Shown piece after piece: positions 55,693 to 64,000 of a DNA stretch of 64,000 nt. The position numbers were made by a program, and so were the translations under genes. Origin of the DNA: Pseudoflavonifractor sp. (lineage in GTDB: Bacteria > Bacteroidota > Bacteroidia > Bacteroidales > Muribaculaceae); the NCBI GenBank assembly GCA_023667145.1, contig JAMPAQ010000001.1:1-64000 (forward strand). The letters run 5' to 3'. Each line of letters begins with the position of its first letter. The stretch's first letter is position 1. Under the pieces are notes generated by a model. That model searched no databases and had not been told where the DNA came from. It worked only from the letters and a program-made list of their open reading frames with translations.

Positions 55693-56124
55693 TTATTTTT
55701 TTGTAAGAGCGAGACATTCACCATCGGCTTCGCCTCCGACACCAATCAAAGTCAAAGTCTTTCCTGAAATTGTAGCAACATAAGTTTGACTATAATTCTC
55801 TCCATCGGCATCTTTACCGTACATATTGAGTGTAGCACCCTCTGAGAGATCACCCTCAACTGTGTAGTTAACGGTGACTTTGTAGTTATCCTCCGGGTAA
55901 TTACGGAATTTTTCTTCAACGGTAACAGTACCGTTTTTGTGAAAATCCATCGTTGAGGTTACATAATCACCGTCAAGGACTCCTTCCATGCCCCATTTTC
56001 CAACAAGAGAAGATGCGTCACCCGGTTCATCATCATCATCACCGCACGATGTCAGTGCGAAGCATGAAATCATCGCGCAGAAGAGTACAGGCAGAAGCCA
56101 TGCTTTTTTCAAAAATTTTTCCAT
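55693..56124 (-). CDS. Small lipoprotein with aspartate run
   Basis: The 143-residue protein has a lipoprotein signal with lipobox ALTSC (about Cys27) followed by GDDDDEP, and a lipocalin-like beta-rich domain (SLVGKWGMEGVLDG, YVATISGKTLTLIGVGG). Its layout recalls the small lipoprotein at 29088-29528. The ATG at 56124 (MEKFLKKAWLLPV) is preferred because the upstream part of the open frame is not signal-peptide-like. Function unknown. Confidence 0.75.
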   Translation of the reverse strand: MEKFLKKAWLLPVLFCAMISCFALTSCGDDDDEPGDASSLVGKWGMEGVLDGDYVTSTMDFHKNGTVTVEEKFRNYPEDNYKVTVNYTVEGDLSEGATLNMYGKDADGENYSQTYVATISGKTLTLIGVGGEADGECLALTKK

Positions 56125-56210
56125 TGCATAATTTTGCGGCCTCACAGTCCTATCGGCCATTTGTTTATAAAGAAACGTGGACTGATTTACCACATCTCCT
56201 GTTGATGGTC

Positions 56211-56305
56211 GTAGGAAACCTTGTATGCGAGATATGAAAGGAGCAGCCCACGCTATAGCGCGAGAACCGCCTTGTTATCTCTTGCATACAGTGAAAATTT
56301 CCTAC
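56211..56305. repeat. Long imperfect inverted repeat (hairpin element)
   Basis: GTAGGAAA at the left pairs with TTTCCTAC at the right; inside, TGTATGC..GAGAT pairs with ATCTC..GCATACA, and CGCTATAGCG is a small palindrome at the centre. The whole 95 bases form a hairpin of about 25 pairs. It may be a small non-autonomous element or a structured RNA. Confidence 0.55.
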
Positions 56306-56309
56306 GTCT

Positions 56310-56531
56310 TCAACAGCAAGATAAGCAAACGCTTCTTCGATTAGATATTATGTCGTGCCATTCCGCTGAATGACGGTGCAAATTTACGAATTTCTTCGAG
56401 ATTACCACATAGCTGTCGGAAATTCTCAGTTCTTCCACCGCTTTGTAATGTCGGGTGGTAGTCCCCTTGACGGTCGCGCAGAGGCAGAACCGTCCGTTTC
56501 TGTTAGTAAATTTTAACGAAATATTCGCCAT
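56310..56531 (-). pseudogene. Integrase N-terminal remnant
   Basis: A frame of 73 codons begins MANISLKFTNRNGRFCLCATVKG and continues TTRHYKAVEELR, matching the arm-type N-terminal part of Bacteroidales tyrosine recombinases, then stops. The core-binding and catalytic domains are absent. It lies about 380 bases past the 3' end of tRNA-Ser, a usual integration target, so it is probably a remnant of a lost island. Confidence 0.5.
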
Positions 56532-56535
56532 TTAT

Positions 56536-56699
56536 AATTATTCAGCGAATTAAACAGGTTGACGACCAAATATTTGTAGGGCTGCTTCATGAAGCAGCCG
56601 CTCGTCTATGTTGGGATAATGTACGGAAATCGGATGCTCCATGGAGCATCCCTACGTTGATAGCCAGTTATTTACGAGACAACTATTCGCTGAATAATT
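56536..56699. repeat. MITE/REPIN-like element with 15-bp terminal inverted repeats
   Basis: The ends are a perfect 15-bp inverted repeat (AATTATTCAGCGAAT / ATTCGCTGAATAATT). Inside are two 24-base units in inverted orientation, each with GTAGGG next to a perfect 20-bp palindrome (56580-56599 and 56632-56651); the units agree at 20 of 24 positions. This is the layout of paired REP sequences. No frame is encoded. Confidence 0.75.
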
Positions 56700-56906
56700 A
56701 CCACCATGAGGAATGAAGATTTACGGGCGAACAACATATAGATCACAGTATCAGCCGTGCGATGCACAAAAGTCCATTCATACTGCCGGGAAGCACGGGT
56801 AGGAGACCAATCGTAGCTATAGGACGAATTAGGTCGTAACCAGCTCATCTTCAGTCAAATAAACAATGGTAAAAACTGTAGGTCGAATTACAGTTTTTAC
56901 CATTAG

Positions 56907-56993
56907 CGGAGAGGACGAGATTCGAACTCGTGGTAGGATAACTCCTACGTCAGTTTAGCAAACTGGTGGTTTCAGCCACTCACCCACCTCTCC
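56907..56993 (-). tRNA. tRNA-Ser(GCU)
   Basis: The 87-base cloverleaf has the acceptor stem GGAGAGG / CCTCTCC with discriminator G, a D arm GGCTGAAACC, anticodon loop TTTGCTAAA with GCT at 56957-56959, a long variable arm (GTAGGAGTTATCCTAC) as in class II tRNAs, and T loop GTTCGAATC. CCA is not encoded. It reads AGC/AGU codons. Confidence 0.95.
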
Positions 56994-57500
56994 ATGTGTT
57001 CGCTCTTTTGTTTAGCAGTGCAAAGGTAATCATTAAAATTTAATCCGCAAACTTTTATTCGACATTTTCTGCATGGTTTCAAAAAAATGCATGGAAATGG
57101 GTGAAATATAACGCGGTACATGGCTCTATTAATTCCACAAGACACTATAATTAGGCGCAAAGTACTTACAATCTGATTGACAGCGTTGGTAAGCCGAATA
57201 ATCGATAAATCATAATCGAATAATCGCTAAACTATAAATAAGATGTGAGATAGAACAGATAGAACGTTACTACAATGTGAATACAGCGCAATAAACACAT
57301 GATATAAGGCAAATGTAAATGTGAAATGTAAAAAGCCGGACAAATGAAAAATGTACGGGCATTACAGATCCGATGCTAAATCACTGTGAACGCATGGAGT
57401 GAAGATTCTGAAACGCATGACGAACGAATGACGAACGAATGACGAATAAAATTAGCGATAAAAATTATTCAATAATCTTATCTGTGTCGGGATAAAATAG
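56994..57500. other. AT-rich intergenic stretch
   Basis: No gene is supported in these 500 bases. An 11-bp tandem repeat (GACGAACGAAT, two full copies and a partial third) lies at 57419-57447, just ahead of the promoter of the transporter gene. Confidence 0.5.
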
Positions 57501-57508
57501 TAACTTTG
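57501..57508 (+). promoter_or_regulatory. Promoter box of the AspT-like transporter gene
   Basis: TAACTTTGCAC matches TAnnTTTG, about 75 bases before the ATG at 57583; the -33 element is weak. Confidence 0.6.
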
Positions 57509-57582
57509 CACTCGATTTTGAGGCAAGCACCGCTTTACGAATCTATATCACCGATAACCACAGACTTAAATAAATTTTGTTA

Positions 57583-59271
57583 ATGGATCAGAATTGGTTT
57601 CTCGCCCTGTTTTCACCAGGCAACACATCGCTTGCGGCGACAATACTGCTCTATGCGTTTGTCATCGCGTCGGGTGTATTTCTCGGCAAGATAAAGGTAG
57701 GAGGCATCTCTTTGGGAGTCACGTTTGTATTGTTTGTCGGGCTCATCATGGGTCACCTCGGTTATGAGGTGAACGGTGAGGTTCTGCACTTTGTGCGTGA
57801 GTTTGGCCTCATATTGTTCATTTTCTCCATCGGTATGCAGGTCGGTCCGGGATTTTTCTCCTCGTTCAAGAAGGGGGGTATGTTGCTCAACGGGCTTGCG
57901 GTACTGGCTATAGCGCTCAATGTCATCATCGTACTGGCCATATTCTATATAGATGGCAACACCTCGATAGCAGCCCTCGTCGGTGTGATGTCGGGAGCCG
58001 TCACCAATACGCCTGGACTTGGCGCCGCCCAACAGGCCATCCTACAGGTCTCCCCCGGGGCCTATGACATCTCATCGGAGATGGCCATGGGTTATGCCGC
58101 AGCATATCCCCTCGGCGTGATAGGTATCATACTCGGGATGTTTGTCATCAGGGCGCTGTTCCGCATCAAGGTTGACAATGAGATAAAACAGGTGGAGCTT
58201 GAGAGCGAGGGTAGCCAGCTTGTACCCCACATCGTGACCTACGAGCTGACCAACAAGATGATAGACGGCACGTCGCTCAAGGCTCTGCACGACATCATCC
58301 AGTGTAACTTTGTCGTGTCGCGACTGCGCCGTCCCGATGGAGAAATCATCATCCCCAACTCGGCGACAGTCATCCACACCGGTGACCTGCTGCTCACCGT
58401 GCTGTCGGCCCAGGACGAAGACCGCTTCAAGGCTGTCATCGGCCCCATCAAGGAGCTTGACTGGGACGCGACCCCAAGCGTGGTTGTGTCGAGGCGCATC
58501 GTCATTACCAAGAGCGAATACAACGGCGTGGCCATCGGGTCACTGCGTCTGCGCATGGGCTACCGCCTCAACGCCACCCGCGTCAACCGTGCCGGCGTAG
58601 ACCTGCTCGCCTCCCCCAACCTGCGCCTACAGGTGGGCGACCGCATGACCGTAGTCGGTGACCTCGGCGACATAAACCGCCTCGCCGAGAAACTCGGAAA
58701 CTCGCTCAAGCGCCTCAACGAGCCCAACATGATCACCCTGTTTGTCGGCATATTCCTTGGTATCGTCGTCGGCATGATACCGATAGCGTTCCCCGGTGTA
58801 AGCGTGCCGATGAAGTTAGGACTTGCCGGAGGCCCGCTCGTCGTCGCCATCCTCATCAGCCGGTTTGGCTACAAGATAAAACTCGTCACCTACACCTCAT
58901 CGAGCGCCTCGCTGTTCATGCGCGAGATAGGAATATGTCTGTTCCTCGCGTCGGTCGGCATCGCCTCGGGCAAAAACTTTGCCGCCACGGTGTTCAACAA
59001 CACCGGCATGTGGTGGGTCATCTGGGGCTTCATCATCACGTTTGTCCCCCTGCTCATCACCGGCTGCATAGGCCGTGGCATCTACAAGCTCAACTATCTC
59101 ACGATAATGGGTCTCTTCTCGGGTGGATACACCGACCCCCCTGCCCTCGCCTATGCCAACAACAGTACCGGCAACGATGCCCCGGCCGTGGCATACGCGA
59201 CGGTCTACCCGCTGACAATGTTCTTACGCATCGTCGCCGCCCAGGTTCTCGTCCTCGCCCTCGCGGGCTGA
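57583..59271 (+). CDS. AspT/YidE-type transporter with two RCK_C domains
   Basis: The 562-residue protein has two membrane halves (about 15-195 and 385-560), each of about five to six helices with the duplicated AAE-family signatures (FSIGMQVGPGFF, NTPGLGAA, and SVGIASGKNF, SGGYTDPPALAYA). Two cytoplasmic RCK_C/TrkA_C domains (about 205-290 and 295-375) lie between them. The family includes the aspartate:alanine exchanger AspT; most Bacteroidetes members have unknown substrates. The ATG at 57583 is preferred to the TTG six bases earlier. Confidence 0.88.
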   Translation: MDQNWFLALFSPGNTSLAATILLYAFVIASGVFLGKIKVGGISLGVTFVLFVGLIMGHLGYEVNGEVLHFVREFGLILFIFSIGMQVGPGFFSSFKKGGMLLNGLAVLAIALNVIIVLAIFYIDGNTSIAALVGVMSGAVTNTPGLGAAQQAILQVSPGAYDISSEMAMGYAAAYPLGVIGIILGMFVIRALFRIKVDNEIKQVELESEGSQLVPHIVTYELTNKMIDGTSLKALHDIIQCNFVVSRLRRPDGEIIIPNSATVIHTGDLLLTVLSAQDEDRFKAVIGPIKELDWDATPSVVVSRRIVITKSEYNGVAIGSLRLRMGYRLNATRVNRAGVDLLASPNLRLQVGDRMTVVGDLGDINRLAEKLGNSLKRLNEPNMITLFVGIFLGIVVGMIPIAFPGVSVPMKLGLAGGPLVVAILISRFGYKIKLVTYTSSSASLFMREIGICLFLASVGIASGKNFAATVFNNTGMWWVIWGFIITFVPLLITGCIGRGIYKLNYLTIMGLFSGGYTDPPALAYANNSTGNDAPAVAYATVYPLTMFLRIVAAQVLVLALAG

Positions 59272-59291
59272 CGCGACCCGCCACGACACAA

Positions 59292-59345
59292 GAGATAGCA
59301 AGGGCTGCATGTCGGTTGACACGCAGCTCTTGTCATCTCCTATGG
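59292..59345. terminator. Bidirectional terminator between transporter and trxA
   Basis: A 17-bp stem (arms 59292-59308 and 59323-59339) with one mismatch and two G-U pairs on the plus strand lies between two converging genes. Confidence 0.7.
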
Positions 59346-59359
59346 CCTAAGCCCGGTCA

Positions 59360-59656
59360 TCAGGCGTTCTCGTTGATCTTGGCGACAAGGTCAGCGGCCT
59401 GATGCACGCCACTTGCACGCCATACCGGCTCACCGTTCTTGAATATAATCAGTGTAGGCACTGAACGTATACCGTAGGTGGCGGCCAGTTCCTGGTTTTT
59501 ATCAACATCTATCTTGACGATCACGGCCTTTTCCCCGACCTGAGCCTTGACATCCTCAAGTATGGGGTGCATCATCTTGCAAGGGCCGCACCACGTGGCA
59601 TAAAAATCGACCAACGTGGGTTTTGAATCCTTAATGATATCTGCAAATTCGCTCAT
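59360..59656 (-). CDS. trxA: Thioredoxin
   Basis: This 98-residue thioredoxin reduces disulfides in the cytoplasm. The active site is WCGPCK (Cys27 and Cys30) after VDFYATW, and the cis-proline region is RSVPTLIIF. No signal peptide. It is transcribed alone, converging on the transporter gene. Confidence 0.95.
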   Translation of the reverse strand: MSEFADIIKDSKPTLVDFYATWCGPCKMMHPILEDVKAQVGEKAVIVKIDVDKNQELAATYGIRSVPTLIIFKNGEPVWRASGVHQAADLVAKINENA

Positions 59657-59755
59657 ATTGTTAGAAATTTAAGTCTATGATTATAACAAACCACATGACC
59701 TATAGTTTAGCCGGATGCTGGAGTGCCACGAGACTGACAATTTTCATGTCGTTTT

Positions 59756-59786
59756 TTTGACAAAAAGGGAAATATGCCTAACTTTG
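59756..59786 (+). promoter_or_regulatory. dapA promoter
   Basis: TTTG at 59756-59759, 19 bases, then TAACTTTG at 59779-59786; the ATG follows at 59829. Confidence 0.8.
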
Positions 59787-59828
59787 TGTCACAAATCATC
59801 AACAGACGATTATCATACACTACAAAAT

Positions 59829-60713
59829 ATGGCCCGCATCAATCTAAAAGGCATGGGAGTGGCGCTCATCACTCCGTTCAAGAAAGATAAGACGGTCGAC
59901 TACGACGCTCTCACCCGCTTGCTTGAATACCAGATAAAAAACGGTGTAGACTATCTTGTCGTGCTTGGCACCACAGCCGAGACCGCGACACTCACCGCCG
60001 ACGAGCGCCGACAGGTCAAGGATTTTATCGTGGAGCGGGTAGCCGGGCGCGTCCCCTTGGTAATCGGAATCGGTGGCAACAACACCATGGCGCTCGTCGA
60101 GGAACTCAAGACAAGCGACCTCACCCCTTTCAGCGCCGTGCTGTCGGTGGTGCCCTACTACAACAAGCCGTCACAGGAGGGTATCTACCAGCACTACAAG
60201 GCCATAGCCACAGCCTCGCCAATACCTGTCATACTTTATAACGTGCCCGGGCGCACGGGAGTCAACATGACAGCCGAGACCACCCTGCGTCTCGCACGCG
60301 ACTTTGACAACATCATCGGCATCAAGGAGGCATCGGGCAACATCACCCAGATGGACGACATCATCAAAAACAAGCAAGAGGATTTCATGGTCATATCCGG
60401 TGACGACGGCATCACGTTCCCCCTCATCACCCTCGGTGCGGTCGGTGTCATCTCGGTCATAGGCAACGCCTTCCCGCGTGAGTTCTCGCGCATGGTGCGT
60501 TTGGCTCTCGACGGCGACTACTCACGCGCCCTGAGCATCCACCATCGGTTCACCGAACTGTTCAGCCTGTTGTTTGTCGACGGCAATCCCGCCGGCGTGA
60601 AATGCCTGCTCAACGCCATGGGCTACATAGAGAATGAGCTGCGCCTGCCGCTCGTCCCCACCCGAATCACCACCTACGAGAAAATACGTCGCGTCCTCGA
60701 CAGCCTCAGCTAA
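59829..60713 (+). CDS. dapA: 4-hydroxy-tetrahydrodipicolinate synthase
   Basis: DapA joins pyruvate and aspartate semialdehyde, the first committed step of lysine and diaminopimelate synthesis. The 294-residue protein keeps GTTAETATL (phosphate/substrate loop), the catalytic Tyr in PYYNKPSQEG and LYNVPGRTG, and the Schiff-base lysine in GIKEASGN. The ATG at 59829 (MARINLKGMG) is chosen because the frame upstream crosses the promoter. Confidence 0.96.
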   Translation: MARINLKGMGVALITPFKKDKTVDYDALTRLLEYQIKNGVDYLVVLGTTAETATLTADERRQVKDFIVERVAGRVPLVIGIGGNNTMALVEELKTSDLTPFSAVLSVVPYYNKPSQEGIYQHYKAIATASPIPVILYNVPGRTGVNMTAETTLRLARDFDNIIGIKEASGNITQMDDIIKNKQEDFMVISGDDGITFPLITLGAVGVISVIGNAFPREFSRMVRLALDGDYSRALSIHHRFTELFSLLFVDGNPAGVKCLLNAMGYIENELRLPLVPTRITTYEKIRRVLDSLS

Positions 60714-60795
60714 CACCCAGTCACAGATTCATACAGAATCTTTTTCCGGGAATCATACCCATTTCAAAAATAATTTGGAAAATTTGCAGCGTTGA

Positions 60796-60826
60796 TTGGT
60801 TGGTTGGGAAAAAATGATTACCTTTG
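60796..60826 (+). promoter_or_regulatory. rpsO promoter
   Basis: TTG at 60796-60798, 20 bases, then TACCTTTG at 60819-60826; the ATG lies 39 bases further at 60866. Confidence 0.8.
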
Positions 60827-60865
60827 TGCGCTAAAAATTTTATTAACATCAAAAATCTCGTAAGA

Positions 60866-61141
60866 ATGCACTTGAATTCTGAAGAAAAGCAAGAAATCTT
60901 TGAGAAGTACGGTAAGGGCAAGACTGATACTGGCTCACCTGAAGCTCAGATAGCATTATTCTCAGTCCGTATTGCTCATTTGACTGAACACCTCAAGTCA
61001 AATCACAAAGATTATACCACAGCGAGAGCCCTGAAGATGCTTGTAGGTAAGCGCCGCCGCCTCCTTGACTATCTGATCAAGAAGGACATCAACCGCTACC
61101 GTGCAATCATCGCTCAGAAAGAGCTCGGTATCCGCAAGTAA
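60866..61141 (+). CDS. rpsO: 30S ribosomal protein S15
   Basis: S15 binds the central domain of 16S rRNA early in 30S assembly. The 91-residue protein shows DTGSPEAQIALFSVRIAHLTEHLK, the HKDY motif and RRRLLDYL, all invariant in the family. The ATG at 60866 gives MHLNSEEKQEI; the upstream open frame starts in the promoter. A strong terminator follows. Confidence 0.97.
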   Translation: MHLNSEEKQEIFEKYGKGKTDTGSPEAQIALFSVRIAHLTEHLKSNHKDYTTARALKMLVGKRRRLLDYLIKKDINRYRAIIAQKELGIRK

Positions 61142-61168
61142 GATTAGCCTTGCTTAAAGATTACAACG

Positions 61169-61200
61169 CGATGACCCGCCCCGTGCGGGTCATCGTTTTT
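61169..61200 (+). terminator. rpsO terminator
   Basis: A perfect 11-bp stem CGATGACCCGC / GCGGGTCATCG with a 5-base loop, followed by TTTTTATA. Confidence 0.93.
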
Positions 61201-61320
61201 ATATACCTACATGCCGACTGTACGGCATAGAATGACGGATTATCGGCATAGGTTGACGGACGGACGACTGGCCGACACACAGGTTAACCGGCCCAATAAA
61301 ACGACGACAATAGGACAAAA

Positions 61321-61363
61321 CGATGCCGTGGGACTGTGGTGTAAGCCACGCACCACGGCATCG
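61321..61363 (-). terminator. ndh terminator
   Basis: A perfect 11-bp stem CGATGCCGTGG / CCACGGCATCG, with a smaller GTGG/CCAC stem inside, 29 bases past the ndh stop. On the minus strand it is followed by TTTTGTCC. Confidence 0.8.
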
Positions 61364-61391
61364 CATAGTAAAGCCCCACCGAGGATAAGGG

Positions 61392-62690
61392 CTATGAGTT
61401 GGGATCCTCGCCCCATCGGGGACGGAGGGGGTACTTGGACGGGTGGATGAGCAACCGCAACGAGGTGGAGTATGTGACGTAAGCCCATATCCAGTTGATG
61501 AGCACCGTCAGCTTGTTGCGCATACCGAGTATGGAAATCAGATGGACAAACATCCACGTGAACCATGCCGGTCGGCCATACAGATGGACACGGTGCAGGT
61601 CGGCCACGGCACGGTTACGCCCGACGGTCGCCATTGACCCCTTGTCGTTGTAGTCAAACACGCGGGTAAAGCTGCCCTCATTGAGCTGCCGGGCAAGAAG
61701 CCTGGCCTGCTGTATGGCCACCTGAGCCATCTGAGGATAGCCGCGAGGATACTTGTCGTTGGTCATGTAGGCTATGTCGCCTACGGCATAGACATCGTCC
61801 ATCCCCTTCACCCGGTTGTATCCGTCGACCTCAAACCGGTTGCCTGGCGCACGCTTGAACGCCGGAACACCCTCAATGTCAAACGATACCCCCGTGACAC
61901 CGGCTGTCCAAATCAACATCCCGGCAAACAGTTTCTCGCCATCGGAGAATGTGACATAGTCATTCTCAAACGAGGTCATCGTCTTTTGCAACTTTATGTT
62001 GACCATGAGATGCCCGAGATATTCCACGACCTCACGCGAAGCCTCCTCGCTCATCGTACGCAGCAGCCGGTCAGTACCCTCGACAATGGTTATCTGTAGG
62101 TCGTCAAGCGCGATGTTGGGATACTCACGCTTGAGGATGTAACGCTTCATCTCGCCTATAGCTCCGGCAACCTCAACCCCCGAGGGGCCGCCACCAATGA
62201 CCACGAAGCTCAACAGACGGCGACGGCGAGCGAGGTCGGTGCAGACGCTCGCACGCTCAAGGCGGTCGAGTATCTCGTTGCGGCAACGAATAGCCTCGGC
62301 TGTCGACTTGAGTGTGAACACGCGCCTCTCAAGGCTCGTCATGCCAAAGAAGTTGTTGGTCGTGCCGGCGGCAATAATCAGCTTGTCATACGGGATGGTC
62401 TCAAACTGGGTCTTGACAACCTTTGCCACCACATCAACCGACTTGACATCGCCCATATGATAGGTGGGACGGCCCTTTATCTTGCGCATCTCGCGACGGA
62501 ACGGGAACGAGATGCTGCCGGGGTCGAGTCCTGATGACGCTATCTGATAGAACAATGGGGGGAAACTATGATAGTTGTTACGGTCAACGAGAGTGATGTC
62601 ATAGCGCTTCTTGTCGAGATGCTTGACAAGGTTGAGTCCGGCGAAACCACCGCCGATAATGACCACATGCTCTTTCTTGGGATACTCCAT
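61392..62690 (-). CDS. ndh: Type II NADH dehydrogenase
   Basis: NDH-2 passes electrons from NADH to quinone at the membrane without pumping protons. The 432-residue flavoprotein has the FAD-binding GGGFAGLNLVKHL near the start, the NADH-binding VIGGGPSGVEVAGAIGE near residue 165, and VYAVGDIA before the C-terminal region. The end (about 375-415, WFTWMFVHLISILGM and LINWIWAYVTY) is hydrophobic and anchors the enzyme to the membrane. Confidence 0.93.
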   Translation of the reverse strand: MEYPKKEHVVIIGGGFAGLNLVKHLDKKRYDITLVDRNNYHSFPPLFYQIASSGLDPGSISFPFRREMRKIKGRPTYHMGDVKSVDVVAKVVKTQFETIPYDKLIIAAGTTNNFFGMTSLERRVFTLKSTAEAIRCRNEILDRLERASVCTDLARRRRLLSFVVIGGGPSGVEVAGAIGEMKRYILKREYPNIALDDLQITIVEGTDRLLRTMSEEASREVVEYLGHLMVNIKLQKTMTSFENDYVTFSDGEKLFAGMLIWTAGVTGVSFDIEGVPAFKRAPGNRFEVDGYNRVKGMDDVYAVGDIAYMTNDKYPRGYPQMAQVAIQQARLLARQLNEGSFTRVFDYNDKGSMATVGRNRAVADLHRVHLYGRPAWFTWMFVHLISILGMRNKLTVLINWIWAYVTYSTSLRLLIHPSKYPLRPRWGEDPNS

Positions 62691-62779
62691 AAACCTTAGT
62701 ATTTGTACGCTTTTCCTATTATAATAATGCCCGAAAGCCCAAAATGTTATAAGCGGGTCTATTATTTCTTAATATTCTG

Positions 62780-62787
62780 CAAAATTA
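62780..62787 (-). promoter_or_regulatory. Probable ndh promoter box
   Basis: On the minus strand TAATTTTG matches TAnnTTTG, 90 bases before the ndh ATG; no clear -33. Confidence 0.45.
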
Positions 62788-62810
62788 CTCAACAATTGGC
62801 GATTTTACGT

Positions 62811-62818
62811 TATTTTTG
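62811..62818 (+). promoter_or_regulatory. Promoter box of the TPR gene at the window end
   Basis: TATTTTTG matches TAnnTTTG, 34 bases before the ATG at 62852. It is divergent from the ndh box. Confidence 0.5.
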
Positions 62819-62851
62819 CCGTGAAATAAACGAGCGTGAACACATTTTTCA

Positions 62852-64000
62852 ATGAACCTGCCAAAAATCACAATCATAACGCTTCTTGCAATCCTCGCCT
62901 CGGCATGGCCCGCACGGGCACAGATAAACACCGACCAGGTGATGCGCATCGGCCAAAACGCCCTGTACTTTGAGGACTACATGCTCTCGATCCAATACTT
63001 CAACCAAGTGATACAGGCCAAGCCGTATCTTGCCAAGCCATACTTCCTGAGGGCAATCGCCAAGCTCAACCTTGAGGACTATGCCGGGGCGGCCGATGAC
63101 GCCACCACGGCAATCGACCACAATCCATTCATCAGCGACGCCTATGAGGTGAGGGGTGTAGCACGGCAGAATATGGGACGGCTCGCCGAGGCCATCGACG
63201 ACTACCGCCAGTCATTGAGGCTCAACCCCGAGAATCGCGGTGTCATGTTCAACATGGCCCTCGCTCAGGAGGAAAACAAGGATTATGAGGATGCCGAGCA
63301 CAGCTATTCCGAGCTGCTGCGTGCCCATCCGGGCTACGACAGCGCCTACCTCGGGCGTGCCAAGTTGCGTCTGGCCACTGCCGACACCGTGGCAGCTATC
63401 GCCGACATCGACAAGGTCCTTGAGATCAACAAAAACGCCACCAATGCCTACGTGATGAGAGCCGACATAGCCATCAGGTCAGGACATGACTACTCACGCG
63501 CACTCGATGACATGAACGAGGCAATAAAACTTGAGCCACGATATGCCGGATTTTTCATCAACCGCGCATTCCTCCGCTACAATCTCGAGGACTACTTCGG
63601 GGCGATGGCCGACTACGACTACGCCATACAGCTCGACCCGCTCAACAGCGCGGCATTGTTCAACCGAGGGCTGTTGCGGGCAGAAGTCCACGACAACAAC
63701 AAGGCCATCGACGACTTCTCGATGGTGCTCCGGCTCAATCCCGATGACTACAAGGCCCTCTACAATCGTGCGCTCCTCTACAGGGAGATACATGACTACA
63801 AACGCTCCAATGCCGACCTCGACCGCGTCATCAAGGCATTCCCGACGTTTGCGGGGGCCTATTTCACCCGCTCCGAAAACCGCCGCGCCGTCGGCGACAT
63901 GCGCGGAGCCGAAGCCGACTACCGCAAGTCAATGACCCTGGCCAAGGAGCGTGTGCCCGTCGATGACGCGGCCATCTCGCCCGACCGTCATTCTGACACC
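62852..64000 (+). CDS. Exported TPR-repeat protein (partial, runs off the window)
   Basis: The visible 383 residues start with a signal peptide (MNLPKITIITLLAILAS, cleavage near RAQIN) followed by at least nine tetratricopeptide repeats (YMLSIQYFNQVIQAKPYLAK, RLAEAIDDYRQSLRLNPEN, DYFGAMADYDYAIQLDPLN). The frame is open to base 64000, so the 3' end is missing. TPR arrays act as scaffolds; the partner is unknown. It has no obvious operon partner in the window. Confidence 0.88.
   Translation, partial: MNLPKITIITLLAILASAWPARAQINTDQVMRIGQNALYFEDYMLSIQYFNQVIQAKPYLAKPYFLRAIAKLNLEDYAGAADDATTAIDHNPFISDAYEVRGVARQNMGRLAEAIDDYRQSLRLNPENRGVMFNMALAQEENKDYEDAEHSYSELLRAHPGYDSAYLGRAKLRLATADTVAAIADIDKVLEINKNATNAYVMRADIAIRSGHDYSRALDDMNEAIKLEPRYAGFFINRAFLRYNLEDYFGAMADYDYAIQLDPLNSAALFNRGLLRAEVHDNNKAIDDFSMVLRLNPDDYKALYNRALLYREIHDYKRSNADLDRVIKAFPTFAGAYFTRSENRRAVGDMRGAEADYRKSMTLAKERVPVDDAAISPDRHSDT

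Noticed and set aside
56129-56136. TAATTTTG on the plus strand near the lipoprotein gene start
   Set aside because: No plus-strand gene follows; only the hairpin element and the integrase remnant lie downstream.

Overview
The window looks like a chromosome segment from a Bacteroidales gut bacterium, most plausibly of the Muribaculaceae or a close relative. The grounds are moderate to high GC, promoters of the Bacteroidetes type (TTTG, then 19-21 bases, then TAnnTTTG) in front of many genes, many lipoproteins, an OMP/TonB-type receptor, a C-terminal type IX sorting-like domain, a purH-mreBCD-PBP2-rodA block and Bacteroidales-type tyrosine recombinases. The genus is an inference.

Layout. 0-8.4 kb: rpmH and a flavodoxin on the minus strand, then purH with the cell-shape operon mreB-mreC-mreD-PBP2-rodA. 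8.6-11.3 kb: an exported GH13 alpha-amylase. 11.6-20.6 kb: a minus-strand housekeeping block (M49 peptidase, rRNA methyltransferase, rseP, dxr, a degenerate M23 protein, ruvC, a glycosyltransferase). 20.8-26.0 kb: a small ferredoxin, a coiled-coil membrane protein, an MgtC-like protein, a CPA2 antiporter and an EamA transporter. 26.2-27.8 kb: a likely toxin-antitoxin pair and a gene-poor stretch with a possible small RNA and two related hydrophobic reading-frame remnants.

The standout region is 27.8-45.9 kb. Nineteen minus-strand genes have gaps of at most 45 bases or overlap, so they look like one operon. In transcription order they encode a cytoplasmic FHA protein, two eukaryotic-like Ser/Thr kinases, a PP2C phosphatase, an FHA-transmembrane protein, an FHA-FHA-transmembrane serine protease, a WG-repeat protein, an outer-membrane barrel, a fimbrillin-like lipoprotein, an S41 protease lipoprotein, a repeat-bearing periplasmic protein and an SH3b/barrel protein. 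Then come a Cys-rich CXXX-repeat RiPP-like precursor with a Tat signal and a lipobox, its radical SAM maturase, a partner maturase, a small lipoprotein, a small CXXX-system protein, TatA and TatC. My reading is that a phospho-signalling module is coupled to a cell-surface module whose centre is a Tat-exported, radical-SAM-modified Cys-rich lipoprotein. A tyrosine recombinase gene and two 24-bp near-identical palindromic sites lie just upstream, so recombination control of the operon is possible but not shown.

46.2-54.8 kb: the recombinase, rsgA, a Crp-family regulator, an outer-membrane receptor preceded directly by an (AT)18 tract, a small secreted protein, a histidine phosphatase, a small winged-helix protein and a TPR protein. 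54.8-57.5 kb: a HAD phosphatase, a lipoprotein, and a scarred area next to tRNA-Ser(GCU) holding an integrase remnant and two inverted-repeat elements. 57.6-64 kb: an AspT/YidE-type transporter, thioredoxin, dapA, rpsO, NADH dehydrogenase II, and a TPR protein cut by the window end.
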